In this document: one piece after another, positions 8,529 through 17,740 of the stretch
How positions within the stretch are numbered: position 1 is the stretch's first letter
How the letters are laid out: each line of letters opens with the position of its first letter
Assembly: GCA_964523295.1 (NCBI GenBank)
Contig: CAZGAH010000003.1
Location: 1 to 64,000 of the forward strand
Length of the DNA stretch: 64,000 nt
Direction of reading: 5' to 3'
Source of the DNA: CAZGAH01 sp964523295
GTDB taxonomy: Bacteria > Desulfobacterota > Desulfovibrionia > Desulfovibrionales > Desulfovibrionaceae
Position numbers and translations under genes: made by a program
The notes under the pieces: generated by a model
The model's database searches: none
What the model saw: the letters and a program-made list of their open reading frames with translations, nothing else
What the model was told of the DNA's origin: nothing

Positions 8529-9278
8529 TTACAAAGGCGCGTTGGTGGCGCCCAGATAAAGCCGGAGCAGGTCGCGGACTTCAATGCGACTCAGCACGGC
8601 GCGGTCTTCCAGCACATACCGGGCCGCGTCGAGGTTGGCATATGGTGCCAGGCCCCGGCAGCCCCAGCATTGTGCGCCCTCGCTGACGCAGCAGGCGCCG
8701 CATCCGGCACGGGCAATGATCCCCAGACAGGGCCGGCCCAGGTCGAAACGGCAGATATTGCCGGCTGCCTTGCATTCGACGCAGACCGGATGAGAGGGAA
8801 TATACGGCGTGTTGCCCAGCAGCAGATCCTTGACCACGCGCAAAAATTCGTTCGGGTCGATAGGACAACCGTGAATCTCGGCGTCGACGGGGACCACGGC
8901 GCATACCGGCCTGGCGGCGTAGGTGGGATACCAGCGGAAGTGCTCGCCATAGACCTGCTGTCGGTAAGTCGTTTCACTCAGGAAGTTTTTCATACAATTG
9001 ATGCCGCCGATCGTGGCGCAGGCGCCGAGGGCGACGAGGTAGCGACTTTTGGCTCTGATCTCGCGAATGCGGGTGTCATCGGCCGGCGTGGTGATCGAGC
9101 CCTCGATGAACGCGATGTCGTAGCTGTCGGCGTATTCGCCGGTCATGACTTCCCGGAAAGCTACGACGTCAATGTGGCCGAGCACATCGAGCAGGGTTTC
9201 TTCCAGGTTGGCTATCTGGAGCTGGTCGCCCTCGCAGCCGGCGAAGTCGAAAAAGGCGACTTTGGGTTTGTCGGCCAT
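8529..9278 (-). CDS. hydD: [NiFe] hydrogenase small (delta) subunit
   Basis: Electron-transfer subunit of 249 residues carrying Fe-S clusters and docking on the large subunit. Family marks include VGKL-type fold segments (YDIAFIEGSITTPADDTR; LVALGACATIGGINC), the proximal-cluster region IHGCPIDPNEFL, and later cysteines PVCVECKAAGNIC, RPCLG, RAGCGACC and CWGCRG. It lacks a Tat signal, consistent with a cytoplasmic group 3 enzyme. Oddity: the first motif reads AGCEGDQLQ (C15-E-G-D18) where archaeal HydD-type subunits have a C-x-x-C pair, so one expected proximal-cluster cysteine is aspartate. It is followed by hydA 23 bp downstream. Confidence 0.9.
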   Translation of the reverse strand: MADKPKVAFFDFAGCEGDQLQIANLEETLLDVLGHIDVVAFREVMTGEYADSYDIAFIEGSITTPADDTRIREIRAKSRYLVALGACATIGGINCMKNFLSETTYRQQVYGEHFRWYPTYAARPVCAVVPVDAEIHGCPIDPNEFLRVVKDLLLGNTPYIPSHPVCVECKAAGNICRFDLGRPCLGIIARAGCGACCVSEGAQCWGCRGLAPYANLDAARYVLEDRAVLSRIEVRDLLRLYLGATNAPL

Positions 9279-9409
9279 GATATCTTCTCCCGGGTACGCT
9301 GTTCAGCGCAGTGGACGTTCTCAAAAACGCCCTGTGCCTCTGCGCCGTGTGGACTTATCAGGCTGTTGCCGTGTTGTTCGTGCGCGCTTCATACCAGTTG
9401 CGCTGCGTG

Positions 9410-10246
9410 TCAAATGGCCTCGGTCAACGATTCGATTTCGTTGTACTGAAAGACCGGGCCGTGGATGCAGGCATTGAGCCCGTTGATCTGACAATGCCCG
9501 CACTTTCCCAGCCCGCACTTCATTTTCCGTTCCAGCGAGACATAGATCTGGTTCGAGGGGATTCCCATCTCGCGACAGGGTTTGATGACGAAGCGATACA
9601 TGATCGGCGGGCCGACCATGGCGACGTACGTGCTGGCGGGATTGATGGTGATCTTGGGCAGCAGCGTGGTGATGACGCCGACGTTGCCGCGCCAGGATTC
9701 ATCCGGCACGTCGACGGTCTCCAGGACCTCGACGTCGTTGCGGGCGGATATTTCCGCCAGCTGGTCGATAAAAATGCGCTCCTGCGGGTTGCGCGTGCCG
9801 ATGAGCACGATGATCCGTCCGAACTCGCCGCGGTGGCGTATCTGGTAATGCAGCAGACTGCGCAGCGGGATGTAGCCCAGCCCGCCGGCGATGAACAGGG
9901 TGTCGAAGCCGGTGAGCTTCTGCACCGGAAAGAACGTGCCATAGGGGCCGCGTATCCCGACCTTGGCGCCTTCTTCGAGCGCGTGCAGGGCGTTGGTGAC
10001 CTTGCCGGTCCGGCGCACGGCGAGTTCGAAGGTGTTGCTGTCCTGAACGGGCGCCGAACTGATCGAAAAGGGCGCCTCGCCAACGCCGTACATGGACAAC
10101 ATGATGAACTGGCCGGGCTTGTGCGCGATGGGCCGCCCGTTGTCCTGCTCGAAGACGAACAGGCTGACGAACTCGGACAGCTGTTCTTTACGCACCAGCG
10201 TAGCCGGCCGCGGCAGATAAGGGGAAAAGAGTTTATTTGGACTCAT
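9410..10246 (-). CDS. hydG: Hydrogenase gamma subunit, FAD/NAD(P)-binding reductase
   Basis: A 278-residue ferredoxin-NADP reductase-like subunit that passes electrons between the hydrogenase and NAD(P). The FAD site is in APFSISSAP (about 58-66), the NAD(P) site in FIAGGLGYIPLRSLL (about 118-132), and a C-terminal [2Fe-2S] binding region uses C244, C249, C252 and C260 (KCGLGKCGHCQINGLNAC). The ATG at 10246 overlaps the end of the beta-subunit gene by 14 bp, so translation is coupled. Related dihydroorotate dehydrogenase and sulfhydrogenase gamma proteins share this layout; the neighbours fix it as HydG. Confidence 0.92.
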   Translation of the reverse strand: MSPNKLFSPYLPRPATLVRKEQLSEFVSLFVFEQDNGRPIAHKPGQFIMLSMYGVGEAPFSISSAPVQDSNTFELAVRRTGKVTNALHALEEGAKVGIRGPYGTFFPVQKLTGFDTLFIAGGLGYIPLRSLLHYQIRHRGEFGRIIVLIGTRNPQERIFIDQLAEISARNDVEVLETVDVPDESWRGNVGVITTLLPKITINPASTYVAMVGPPIMYRFVIKPCREMGIPSNQIYVSLERKMKCGLGKCGHCQINGLNACIHGPVFQYNEIESLTEAI

Positions 10247-11282
10247 GCTGCTCGGCCTCCCACAGTTCATTGTACACCGCCATGGGGTTGGCGATGCCGG
10301 CGGTGCAGGCCCGGACGCAACGGCCGCAGCCGACGCACCCGAGTTCGCCGATCTTGTCGTAGATGTATTTTCCTTTGCGGAAATAACGGTGCCGGTAGCG
10401 CTCCTTGGCCTCTGGCGTGAAATTGTGGCCCCCGGCGACGAGCTGGAAGGAGGGCAGCATGCAGCCATGCCATTCGCGCCGGCGGGTCCCCGTGTTCAGG
10501 TCGATGTCCACCTCGTCGCGTACCTCGTAACAGTAGCAGGTCGGGCAGACCATGACGCACGAGCCGCAGGACAGGCACTTGTCGGTCTTGTGACGCCACA
10601 GCGGAGCGTTCCAGTTCCGGGCGAGCAGTTTGGGGGTGTCTTCCCAATGAAAACGCAATCCGTTGCCCGCAGCCAGCGTCCGCACCCGTTTGCGCTCGCG
10701 TTTGGCCGCCTCGCGCTCAACGAGCGTCGCCTTGGGAAGCTGGCCATTGATAAGCAGCAGCTCCTCTCCCCGGGCCGAGCCGACCTCGACGTAGAAAGAC
10801 GCCGGGCCGATGGCCGTCCAGTACAGATCAAAGCCATGCTTGACCCCGGCCGCTCCGATGCTGCCCCAGAAGCTCGTCGGCGCGATGTTCAGCGGCTCCA
10901 GGGCAAAGATGACTGTCGCGTCTCTGCGCTTGAGGTAGTGCGGATCGGGAACGCCCATATCCATGAGCTGGTCGATCTGGTTGATTGCCCGGAGGTCGTA
11001 GGAATGTACGCCGAGCAGCAGACGCGGCTTGGCGTCGAAAACCGGCTCTGCAAGACAGCGCGCGCGATCGAAGCGCAGCAGCGTCTCCTGGGCGGGGAGA
11101 AAGAAGCGTTTGAGGGAGTTGTAGGCGACGTCGTAGTCCCAGGCTATCTCGACGTCGTCGTTCCAGGGCGCGAAGTCGAAAAAGCCATGGGGCTCGCGCT
11201 GCGGCACGTGAACCTCGAAGCGTTTCGACCACTGCCTGAGCAAGGCGGGTATCTGTTCGTGGTATACTGTGTACGCGGTCAT
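10233..11282 (-). CDS. hydB: Hydrogenase beta subunit, 4Fe-4S dicluster protein
   Basis: First gene of the hydBGDA-like operon, 349 residues. It has two ferredoxin-like cysteine clusters: CLSCGSCVMVCPTCYC (residues 236-251) and CVGCGRCVRAC (316-326). The N-terminal portion (GVHSYDLRAINQIDQL) is typical of the sulfhydrogenase beta / 4Fe-4S dicluster family. It relays electrons between HydD and the flavin subunit. Gene order beta-gamma-delta-alpha equals that of archaeal hydBGDA. GAGGAAGGC lies upstream of the ATG. The likely physiological role is NADPH-linked H2 production or uptake; direction cannot be told from sequence. Confidence 0.92.
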   Translation of the reverse strand: MTAYTVYHEQIPALLRQWSKRFEVHVPQREPHGFFDFAPWNDDVEIAWDYDVAYNSLKRFFLPAQETLLRFDRARCLAEPVFDAKPRLLLGVHSYDLRAINQIDQLMDMGVPDPHYLKRRDATVIFALEPLNIAPTSFWGSIGAAGVKHGFDLYWTAIGPASFYVEVGSARGEELLLINGQLPKATLVEREAAKRERKRVRTLAAGNGLRFHWEDTPKLLARNWNAPLWRHKTDKCLSCGSCVMVCPTCYCYEVRDEVDIDLNTGTRRREWHGCMLPSFQLVAGGHNFTPEAKERYRHRYFRKGKYIYDKIGELGCVGCGRCVRACTAGIANPMAVYNELWEAEQHESK

Positions 11283-11371
11283 GCCTTCCTCCTGCGTAGG
11301 CCAAACACTGCGCCGACGTCCAACGACGGTCGGACACGTTCAATATTCTCCGGTTTACTGCCACCTGAATC

Positions 11372-11397
11372 CACATGCAACATTTTTTTAGCATGTG
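11372..11397. promoter_or_regulatory. Inverted repeat upstream of the hydrogenase operon
   Basis: CACATGC (11372-11378) and GCATGTG (11391-11397) form a perfect 7+7 inverted repeat around a T-rich 12-base spacer, about 90 bp upstream of hydB. It may be an operator. The outward order is the reverse of a CRP/FNR half-site pair, so I assign no regulator. Confidence 0.35.
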
Positions 11398-11578
11398 AAT
11401 TTATTAACTAACTATGCCCATTGTCCCTTCCGGGAGGGCAGGATGGCGTCGATGGCAAACGGGAAGGCAGGGACCGGCGCAGGTCGGGACTGCATGGAGG
11501 CCCAAAGGTGGAGTGTGTTCCGAAAGGACAAGTGTCAATACAAAGACGCTATTCGTGCCAAGAAATCGCTGCCTCGTA

Positions 11579-12343
11579 TTACGTCCCGGCAATGAAGTAT
11601 TTCCAGACCAGCGTTGCCAGCAGCAACAGCAGCGAAACGATCAGAAAGGGGCGGACGATAGCGGAGCCGTTGCGCAGGGCCAGGCGGCTGCCGGTGAAAT
11701 TGCCGGCGACGCCCGCGGCCGCCAGGGGCAGGGCGATGCCGAAAGCCACCTGCCCGGCGAGCAGAAACACGGCCAGGGAGCCGATATTGGAGCCGAGGTT
11801 GAAGACTTTGGCGGTTGCCGACGCGTGTACCAGGCTCGCGCCCAGGAGAAAATGAAAGCCCAGAATCAGAAAACTGCCCGTGCCCGGCCCGAAAAAGCCG
11901 TCGTAGAAGCCGATGACAAAGGTTATTACCGGCGTGAGCAGATACAACTGGAGGGACGTGAACTGCGTACTGCCGCGTTGCAGACGCGCCGGGAAAAGCG
12001 TCGCGGCCACGCCCAGAGGCAGCAGCGCGACGAGGAGCTTGCCCAGCAGCGCGTTGTCCAGCGTCAGGACCGCCCGGGATCCGATCGCCGAGCCCAGCAG
12101 GGAGAAGCCGAGTCCGGCCAGGGCGAGCTTCCAGAGCACCATGCGCCCGCGGATGAAGTTGGCGAGCGCGGTGGCTGTGCCCAACGAGGCCGCCAGCTTG
12201 TTCGTCCCCAGCGCCAACTGTGGCGGAACGCCCGCCACCAGCAGCCCCGGCAACGTCAACAAACCACCACCTCCGGCAATGCTGTCAATCAGCCCCGCCA
12301 CGAAAAATACGACCATCAACGCCGCAAGAATGGGAAAATCCAT
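11579..12343 (-). CDS. TSUP-family (TauE/SafE) membrane permease
   Basis: A 254-residue polytopic protein with about eight hydrophobic segments and the two characteristic TSUP repeats: GLIDSIAGGGGLLTLPGLL near the N-terminus and GFYDGFFGPGTGSFL in the second half. The family exports or imports sulfite, sulfonates and other anions. It is closest in look to YfcA-like members. It stands alone between the hydrogenase operon (same strand) and a gene-poor stretch; the substrate cannot be told. Confidence 0.88.
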   Translation of the reverse strand: MDFPILAALMVVFFVAGLIDSIAGGGGLLTLPGLLVAGVPPQLALGTNKLAASLGTATALANFIRGRMVLWKLALAGLGFSLLGSAIGSRAVLTLDNALLGKLLVALLPLGVAATLFPARLQRGSTQFTSLQLYLLTPVITFVIGFYDGFFGPGTGSFLILGFHFLLGASLVHASATAKVFNLGSNIGSLAVFLLAGQVAFGIALPLAAAGVAGNFTGSRLALRNGSAIVRPFLIVSLLLLLATLVWKYFIAGT

Positions 12344-13022
12344 GCTGGCCGATCCTGTTCAAAAACGTCGCTGCCTGCCTGTAGAGGAAAGAAGGGGGGG
12401 GCGTAAAGCAGGAAATGAGGGGAGGAGGGGATGTAGTCGTGTACGGACGTAAGTGGCAGGAAATGCTGCCGCTTGAAATACGAGCCCCTGATCACGAACA
12501 GGGAGCCTCATATCGGATTCCCGGAGCAGGGTGTTCATAGGATGGGGTTCTCAGGGCCATGCCGGATTATAGTGCGACCTGCCAAGTTGCTTGACGTTAT
12601 CCACACTTAAGGGTTTACGCCGCCAAAGTGGGCGAAGGCTCCCTCCAGGCCGGTGACTCAGGATGCCCGTCGTTGATGGCGGAAAGCACAGATATAACCC
12701 CGCCGCGCGTTGCCCGGGTAATAATAATCAATATGCATCATTATCGTGCCGTTGTTGATTACGACGTCCATTTCACCAAAGTCGATCTGCAATTGCCGCA
12801 CGGACCGGGGGGCAACCCTGCGTGCCTTCAGGGTGGGTCAGAAAAAGCTGGCGTCTGTCAGGACGTTGAAAGCAACGTGAAGGACCACTTCACGGTAATT
12901 GACGTAGCGCGTATCCTTGGCTTGTCAGCAGGAGTTGACCCGGATATAATGCAACGGTCTGATCGGATATGCTGGATGGAGTGCTAAGGCGGAGGCCGTA
13001 TCAGCCATGGGAGCGAGAGATT
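12344..13022. other. Gene-poor intergenic stretch
   Basis: About 680 bases with no convincing gene. An open frame at 12628-12987 (+) has unlikely composition, no Shine-Dalgarno and no family look. The stretch holds an AT-rich patch around 12718-12745 that may be promoter DNA for the following operon. Confidence 0.5.
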
Positions 13023-13328
13023 ATGAAGAGTATTCTATGGATTGCAGTCACCTCCTACGCTTCGGCGGAAAGCGCTGGCTGGCGTATGTGGCCTTTTTCA
13101 ACAACCGGGTACACAGGGGGCTTTTTACCAATAGTCGCGAAGTTCATTCTGGTCGGCATCGTGTTTGCCGTTATCGCGTTGTTTCTGCGTCTGCTCTTTG
13201 GCCCAAAAGGCCCCTTGCGCGGGCAGGGTTGGGAAACCATCCAGGAGGCTCGAAAGCGCGAGCAGGCTGCCGAAGCGGATAGCGCCGCTCCAGCGAGGCA
13301 GACGAAATCCAAACGAGGGCAATCCTGA
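13023..13328 (+). CDS. Small membrane-anchored protein
   Basis: About 101 residues with one strong membrane segment (FLPIVAKFILVGIVFAVIAL, about residues 34-53), followed by a charged cytoplasmic tail (WETIQEARKREQAAEAD). A later in-frame ATG at 13086, giving MWPFSTTGYTGGFLP, may be the true start. The stop overlaps the next gene's ATG by one base (TGATG), so it is coupled to the HD hydrolase. Function unknown. Confidence 0.65.
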   Translation: MKSILWIAVTSYASAESAGWRMWPFSTTGYTGGFLPIVAKFILVGIVFAVIALFLRLLFGPKGPLRGQGWETIQEARKREQAAEADSAAPARQTKSKRGQS

Positions 13329-14104
13329 TGCACGACACAATACAGCCGTATGTAGACCGTTTTCTGGAGTTTGTATCCCGAACTCCTGTTGAGACGGAAG
13401 AAGACCAGCGGAATATCGGCATCAAACGGGAGCATTCCCTGTTTGTGCTGGATAACGCCCGCATGATCACCGCTTCGCTTGACCTTGAGCCGGAATTTCT
13501 CAGATTGTGCCTCATCGCTGCGTTGCTGCACGATATAGGACGGTTCCCACAATATCGACTCTACAGAACTTTTTTGGACGTAAAATCCGAAGACCATGGC
13601 ATCCTGGGTGCCAAGACATTACGGCGCGAGGCGATGGTGCAAGACATGCCGCTTCCGGCGCGACGTCTGGTACAGGGCACGGTAATTCTCCACAACCGGC
13701 GGTTTTTACCCGAAGCCATACCCCAGCCGCTGCGGTTGATGACGCAGGTCATCCGCGATGCGGACAAGCTGGACATTATTCGGGTCATGCTGCTTCATTT
13801 CGGCCCGGACGCCCGGAACAATCCGGTCGTGACGCTCCATGTGCAGGATCACCCGACCGCCTATAACAAGGACGTCTATGACTCGATAATGCAAGGCCAG
13901 CGCGCAGACTACAGACAATTACAATATGTCAATGATTTCAAATTGATGCTATGCGGATGGACTCAAGATCTCTATTTTGCGGCCAGCAGAAAGGCCTTTC
14001 GGGAGAGGGGTCTTCTCGAAGGGCTGTTGGAAAATCTGCCCGATTTACCCGAAATGAGGGCACTGGCTGATCGATTGAGGGCATTCCTGGATCAATCTGA
14101 TTAG
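13328..14104 (+). CDS. HD-domain metal-dependent phosphohydrolase
   Basis: A 258-residue soluble protein. It has an upstream His (REHSLFVLDNARMI), the HD pair in ALLHDIGRFPQYRLYRTF, and a later Asp in VIRDADKLDIIRVM, the metal-ligand pattern of single HD domains acting on nucleotides or other phosphoesters. Substrate unknown. Translation is coupled to the small membrane protein upstream. Confidence 0.85.
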   Translation: MHDTIQPYVDRFLEFVSRTPVETEEDQRNIGIKREHSLFVLDNARMITASLDLEPEFLRLCLIAALLHDIGRFPQYRLYRTFLDVKSEDHGILGAKTLRREAMVQDMPLPARRLVQGTVILHNRRFLPEAIPQPLRLMTQVIRDADKLDIIRVMLLHFGPDARNNPVVTLHVQDHPTAYNKDVYDSIMQGQRADYRQLQYVNDFKLMLCGWTQDLYFAASRKAFRERGLLEGLLENLPDLPEMRALADRLRAFLDQSD

Positions 14105-14125
14105 CTTGATCCGGTTTTGATTGCC

Positions 14126-14150
14126 TTCCCTTTTACGAAGCAAAAGGGAA
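14126..14150. terminator. Bidirectional hairpin terminator
   Basis: TTCCCTTTT (14126-14134) and AAAAGGGAA (14142-14150) form a 9-bp stem with a 7-base loop, lying between two convergent genes. The A/T-rich base of the stem suits termination in either direction. Confidence 0.55.
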
Positions 14151-14155
14151 ATGCA

Positions 14156-14401
14156 TCAGGCGGAAATGTTGAGCACCTGCCCCGAGACCCTCTCGAGCAG
14201 TTCTCCAGGATTGAGAAGGTAGGCCGGAATGATCGGCTCGTCGCCCGGGCGCAATGCCAGGGGCAAGGCCGGTCCCATGGGCTTAAGCGCCTGATACATG
14301 CGATATTCCAGCCGCAACGAACGGATGAGCGCCGTATCGTCCTGAACGGTATCGAGCAGAATATTCCACGCGATTTCTTTCGGGTTCACATTCTGTCCCA
14401 T
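14156..14401 (-). CDS. Small conserved-looking protein, unknown
   Basis: 81 residues beginning MGQNVNPKEIAWNILLDTVQ, with GAAAGGA upstream of the ATG. It is soluble, mostly helical in look, with no cysteine motif. It is convergent with the HD hydrolase and divergent from the aminotransferase. No family recognised. Confidence 0.6.
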   Translation of the reverse strand: MGQNVNPKEIAWNILLDTVQDDTALIRSLRLEYRMYQALKPMGPALPLALRPGDEPIIPAYLLNPGELLERVSGQVLNISA

Positions 14402-14623
14402 GACCGAATCCTTTCTTTGAGAATGACTTTCTTTGAGAATGACTTGGCTTTGTTTCCGGTTACAGATAGTATAGGCCTTGCCGGGGTTCCGGTCAAGTCG
14501 TTCCGACGATATTCTGGCGTTGCCGCCCATTTGGCATTGCGGAGCACGCGGCATCCGCACGAACAATCAGGGCCTCCGTGGCGAGAAGCGCATTCGGCCA
14601 GCTGCCGATTCGACGGGAGATCA

Positions 14624-15778
14624 GTGTTGGAAAGCAACCGCGTAGCCGAAATCAAGCCCTTTCTGGTCATGGACGTACTGGAAAGGGCGCAGGCGATGGA
14701 GCGTGACGGCATACACGTCGTACACCTGGAGGTCGGCGAGCCCGATTTCGAGGCGCCAGAGCCCGTCCGGGAGGCCGCCATACGCGCGGTGCAGGAGGGG
14801 CGAACCCACTATACTCATAGCCTGGGCCTGCTCGAACTGCGCGAGGCCATCTCCGGCCATTACCGTCGGCGCTATTCCGTCGATGTCGATCCGGGGAGGA
14901 TCATCGTAACCAACGGAACCTCGTCGGCCATGACGCTCGCCTTCGCGGCTCTGCTCGACCCGGGCGACGAGGTCATCATTACCGACCCCCACTACGCCTG
15001 CTACCCGACCTTCATCCGGCTGGCCTGCGGTGTTCCCGTGCCTGTTCGTGTCGACGAAGTCGATGGGTTTCAACTGCGTCTCGAAGCTGTCGAAGATGCC
15101 ATTTCTCCGCGCACGCGCGCCATTGTCATCAATTCGCCATCGAATCCCACCGGCACGCTGTTATCCGCCGAGCGCATGGCGGAACTGGCATCCTTGGGGT
15201 TGCCGATCATTTCCGACGAAATCTATCACGGGCTGGTCTATGCGAACCGTGAACACAGCATCCTGGAGTTCACCGACAATGCCTTCGTGCTCAACGGTTT
15301 TTCCAAGGCGTACGCCATGACCGGCCTGCGGCTCGGGTATCTGATCGCTCCGGCCACCGCGATGCGGGGCTTGCAGAAACTCGGTCAAAATCTGTATATC
15401 TGCGCCAATTCGGTATCGCAATGGGCCGGAATCGCCGCGCTGGAGCAGTGCGGCCCGGATGTGGCCCGAATGCGGGCTGTTTATGACGAGCGTCGACGTT
15501 TCATGCTTCGTCGCCTCCGGTCCATGGGCTTTGGAATCGCTGTCGAACCGACCGGCGCATTCTACGTCCTGGCCAATGCCAGTCGTTACAGCCGGGATTC
15601 GCTTCGGCTGGCTTTTGACATTCTGGAGCACGCCGCGGTAGGCGTAACGCCGGGCGTAGACTTCGGTGCCGGCGGCGAGGGCTATCTGCGTTTTTCCTAT
15701 GCCAACTCGCTCGAGGATATTGTCGAAGGTCTGGAACGCATCGAACGCTTCCTGCGCGAACGATTCGGCAGAGGCTGA
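14624..15778 (+). CDS. PLP-dependent aminotransferase class I/II
   Basis: 384-residue fold-type I aminotransferase, probably for aspartate/aromatic or branched amino acids. It has the substrate motif HLEVGEPDFEAP, the PLP-phosphate region NGTSSAMTLAF, NSPSNPTGTL with the Asn, ISDEIYHGLVY with Asp and Tyr, and the Schiff-base Lys in NGFSKAYAMTGLRLGY. The start is GTG 14624 (or TTG 14627) after GGGAGA; the frame upstream of this lacks family similarity. It may form a unit with the lipoprotein 85 bp downstream. The exact amino acid cannot be told. Confidence 0.9.
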   Translation: MLESNRVAEIKPFLVMDVLERAQAMERDGIHVVHLEVGEPDFEAPEPVREAAIRAVQEGRTHYTHSLGLLELREAISGHYRRRYSVDVDPGRIIVTNGTSSAMTLAFAALLDPGDEVIITDPHYACYPTFIRLACGVPVPVRVDEVDGFQLRLEAVEDAISPRTRAIVINSPSNPTGTLLSAERMAELASLGLPIISDEIYHGLVYANREHSILEFTDNAFVLNGFSKAYAMTGLRLGYLIAPATAMRGLQKLGQNLYICANSVSQWAGIAALEQCGPDVARMRAVYDERRRFMLRRLRSMGFGIAVEPTGAFYVLANASRYSRDSLRLAFDILEHAAVGVTPGVDFGAGGEGYLRFSYANSLEDIVEGLERIERFLRERFGRG

Positions 15779-15862
15779 ACAGGCAGGCGCTTTCGTTTCG
15801 CGGACTCTTCGTGCATGGTCTGAAAACGGACCGGATGGACCAATCAACGAAAGGAGATATGC

Positions 15863-16375
15863 ATGAACCTGGCAAAACTGTTTTCGCTCCTCTGTCTCTC
15901 CTGCCTGACCCTCGGCGCCTGCTGCTCCTACTTCAATCTGTACTGCCCCACACAGGCGTGGGAAGAGCCCTACTGGGTGCAGATGCGCGGAGAGATTGAA
16001 TTTATCAGCACCGATGGACAGCTCACGAAGCGGAGCTTCGAATCCTGGGCGTCCAGGAAGCCCACGAAACTGCCTTTCGTGGGGTCATACGATCCGCGAC
16101 GCGCCGGGGACTTTGCCTGCCGCTGGAACAATAACGAGCTGGTGCTGCGCGTGGACGAGCTGGAACGGATCGAACTCCAGGGCGACCAGTGGCCGATCGT
16201 GCTCGTCAAGCCCGGCGGCCAGCGGCTCGAAGCCGAAGTCGGTAAACATTTCGTCGACGCCATCGCCCGGATGGACGAGTTCCGTTTCACTCCGGCGCAA
16301 GGCCCTGGCGGCGGCACCGGGTATGTCGCGGTCCCCTCAACGAACATCCGAACGCTGGTCTTTTTCAAGGAATAG
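15863..16375 (+). CDS. Probable lipoprotein, unknown
   Basis: 170 residues with a lipoprotein signal (MNLAKLFSLLCLSCLTLGAC; lipobox LGAC). The mature part is compact and without recognised motif. AAAGGAGA precedes the ATG. It is predicted to sit in the envelope. It follows the aminotransferase on the same strand. Confidence 0.75.
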   Translation: MNLAKLFSLLCLSCLTLGACCSYFNLYCPTQAWEEPYWVQMRGEIEFISTDGQLTKRSFESWASRKPTKLPFVGSYDPRRAGDFACRWNNNELVLRVDELERIELQGDQWPIVLVKPGGQRLEAEVGKHFVDAIARMDEFRFTPAQGPGGGTGYVAVPSTNIRTLVFFKE

Positions 16376-16402
16376 AACCAGCGTATTGTAATTATGGATT
16401 AT

Positions 16403-16436
16403 CCAGGGCCGTGGGTCAGCGACCTCATGGCCCTGG
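16403..16436 (+). terminator. Hairpin after the lipoprotein gene
   Basis: CCAGGGCC (16403-16410) pairs with GGCCCTGG (16429-16436), with an inner GGTC/GACC stem. It lies 28 bp after the lipoprotein stop codon, in the convergent space before the EamA transporter. There is no clear T-tract. Confidence 0.5.
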
Positions 16437-16659
16437 CAAGAAACAAATGAGTATGATCAGTTACAGGTTCATTTCGTGACCGTGAAGGCCAGTACTCTGG
16501 CCGATAGCTTTGGTTGTCGTGGTTCTTTCTTTTTCAACCCGGAAAGAGAGGGCACATGAAGGCTGTTGAGGAGTTGCCAGGTATTTCGAAGATTATTCTG
16601 ATTCCCTGAAAATACCCCCCCTGATTTCAGGCCAACCACAAGGAGATCGTCGTTGCGGC

Positions 16660-17520
16660 TCAGGATATTTCCGGCCTCTTCGCACGCACCAGCACAACGC
16701 TTCGGGCTGTTACCGCGGCGAGTACGACCAGGCCGCCAAGCATGGCGAAGGTGCCCGGTTGCTCGCCAATCAGCAGAAAAACCCACAGCGGATTCAGGAT
16801 CGGTTCGATGAGCGGGATGAGCAGGGCTTCCAGGGCGCGGACATTGGCCACGCCCTTGATAAAGCAGGCGTAGCCCAGTCCCATCTGGATAAACCCCAGA
16901 AACAGCAAGCAGAGCCAGTCGCGCAGCCCTGCCGTGGTCGCCGGGTCGGGCAGGTCGGCGAACATCCAGGGCAGGCTGGCAGCCGTGGCGATCAGACAGC
17001 CCAGGAACGCGGCGTCCAGCTGCCCGCTCTTGAGCCGCCGCATGGTCAGGGGGATCACGGCGAAAAAAATCCCGCTGAATATGGCCAGAATGTTTCCCGT
17101 CAATCCGTCAAGGCTGAGCTGATCCAGAAAAAACATGCCCATGCCGACCATGGTGACGCAGATCATCAGCCAGTCCAGTCCAGACGTACGCTCGCCCAGC
17201 AACCGCGGCGCCAGCACCGCGACATAGACCGGAGCCGTGTATTGCAGGAGAATCGCATTGGCCGCGGTGGTGAGCTTGGTGGAAAGAACGAACGTCGTGA
17301 CGCAGGCGGCCATGGCCAACGCGGCCCGCCACTGTCCCGCCGACCAGGTGAACAGACGCGGACGAAAGGCCAGCCAGAAAAAGCAGGCGCCCAAAAGGCA
17401 ACGCCAGCCGCTCATGGCAATGCCGCTCATGGATATCCCTTTGATGAGCACGCCGCCCGTGCTCCAGAGCAGAGCGGCAGCCAGCAGCCAGAGCACGGCC
17501 TGCTGTCGTTGCGTCATCAC
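16660..17520 (-). CDS. EamA/DMT-family inner-membrane transporter
   Basis: 286 residues with ten hydrophobic segments in two five-helix EamA repeats (ALLWSTGGVLIKGISMSG in the first; ACFIKGVANVRALEALLIPL and IEPILNPLWVFLLIGEQPGT in the second). The family exports small metabolites such as amino acids; the substrate is not deducible. It is monocistronic and convergent with the lipoprotein. Confidence 0.9.
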   Translation of the reverse strand: MMTQRQQAVLWLLAAALLWSTGGVLIKGISMSGIAMSGWRCLLGACFFWLAFRPRLFTWSAGQWRAALAMAACVTTFVLSTKLTTAANAILLQYTAPVYVAVLAPRLLGERTSGLDWLMICVTMVGMGMFFLDQLSLDGLTGNILAIFSGIFFAVIPLTMRRLKSGQLDAAFLGCLIATAASLPWMFADLPDPATTAGLRDWLCLLFLGFIQMGLGYACFIKGVANVRALEALLIPLIEPILNPLWVFLLIGEQPGTFAMLGGLVVLAAVTARSVVLVRAKRPEIS

Positions 17521-17740
17521 GACACCCGACCGGCAGCGGACACGACCGCACGCGCCGGTATGGGCAGGCCCCCATGCTCGACGCAGGGGAAAAGTAGAGG
17601 AAGAATCGAGTGCATAGATACCCTTGCAAGGCGACGGATAACGGCGGTGTCCGCGACGTTCTCTGGCGCTTTTCGCCTGGCTGCCTCGCGCCCGCGCGGC
17701 CGGACCATTCCTGCCGTCACCTTGCAGGGGCTACGAAAGG

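Noticed and set aside
12628..12987. 119-residue plus-strand frame
   Set aside because: No ribosome-binding site, no domain look, composition unlike the window's genes.
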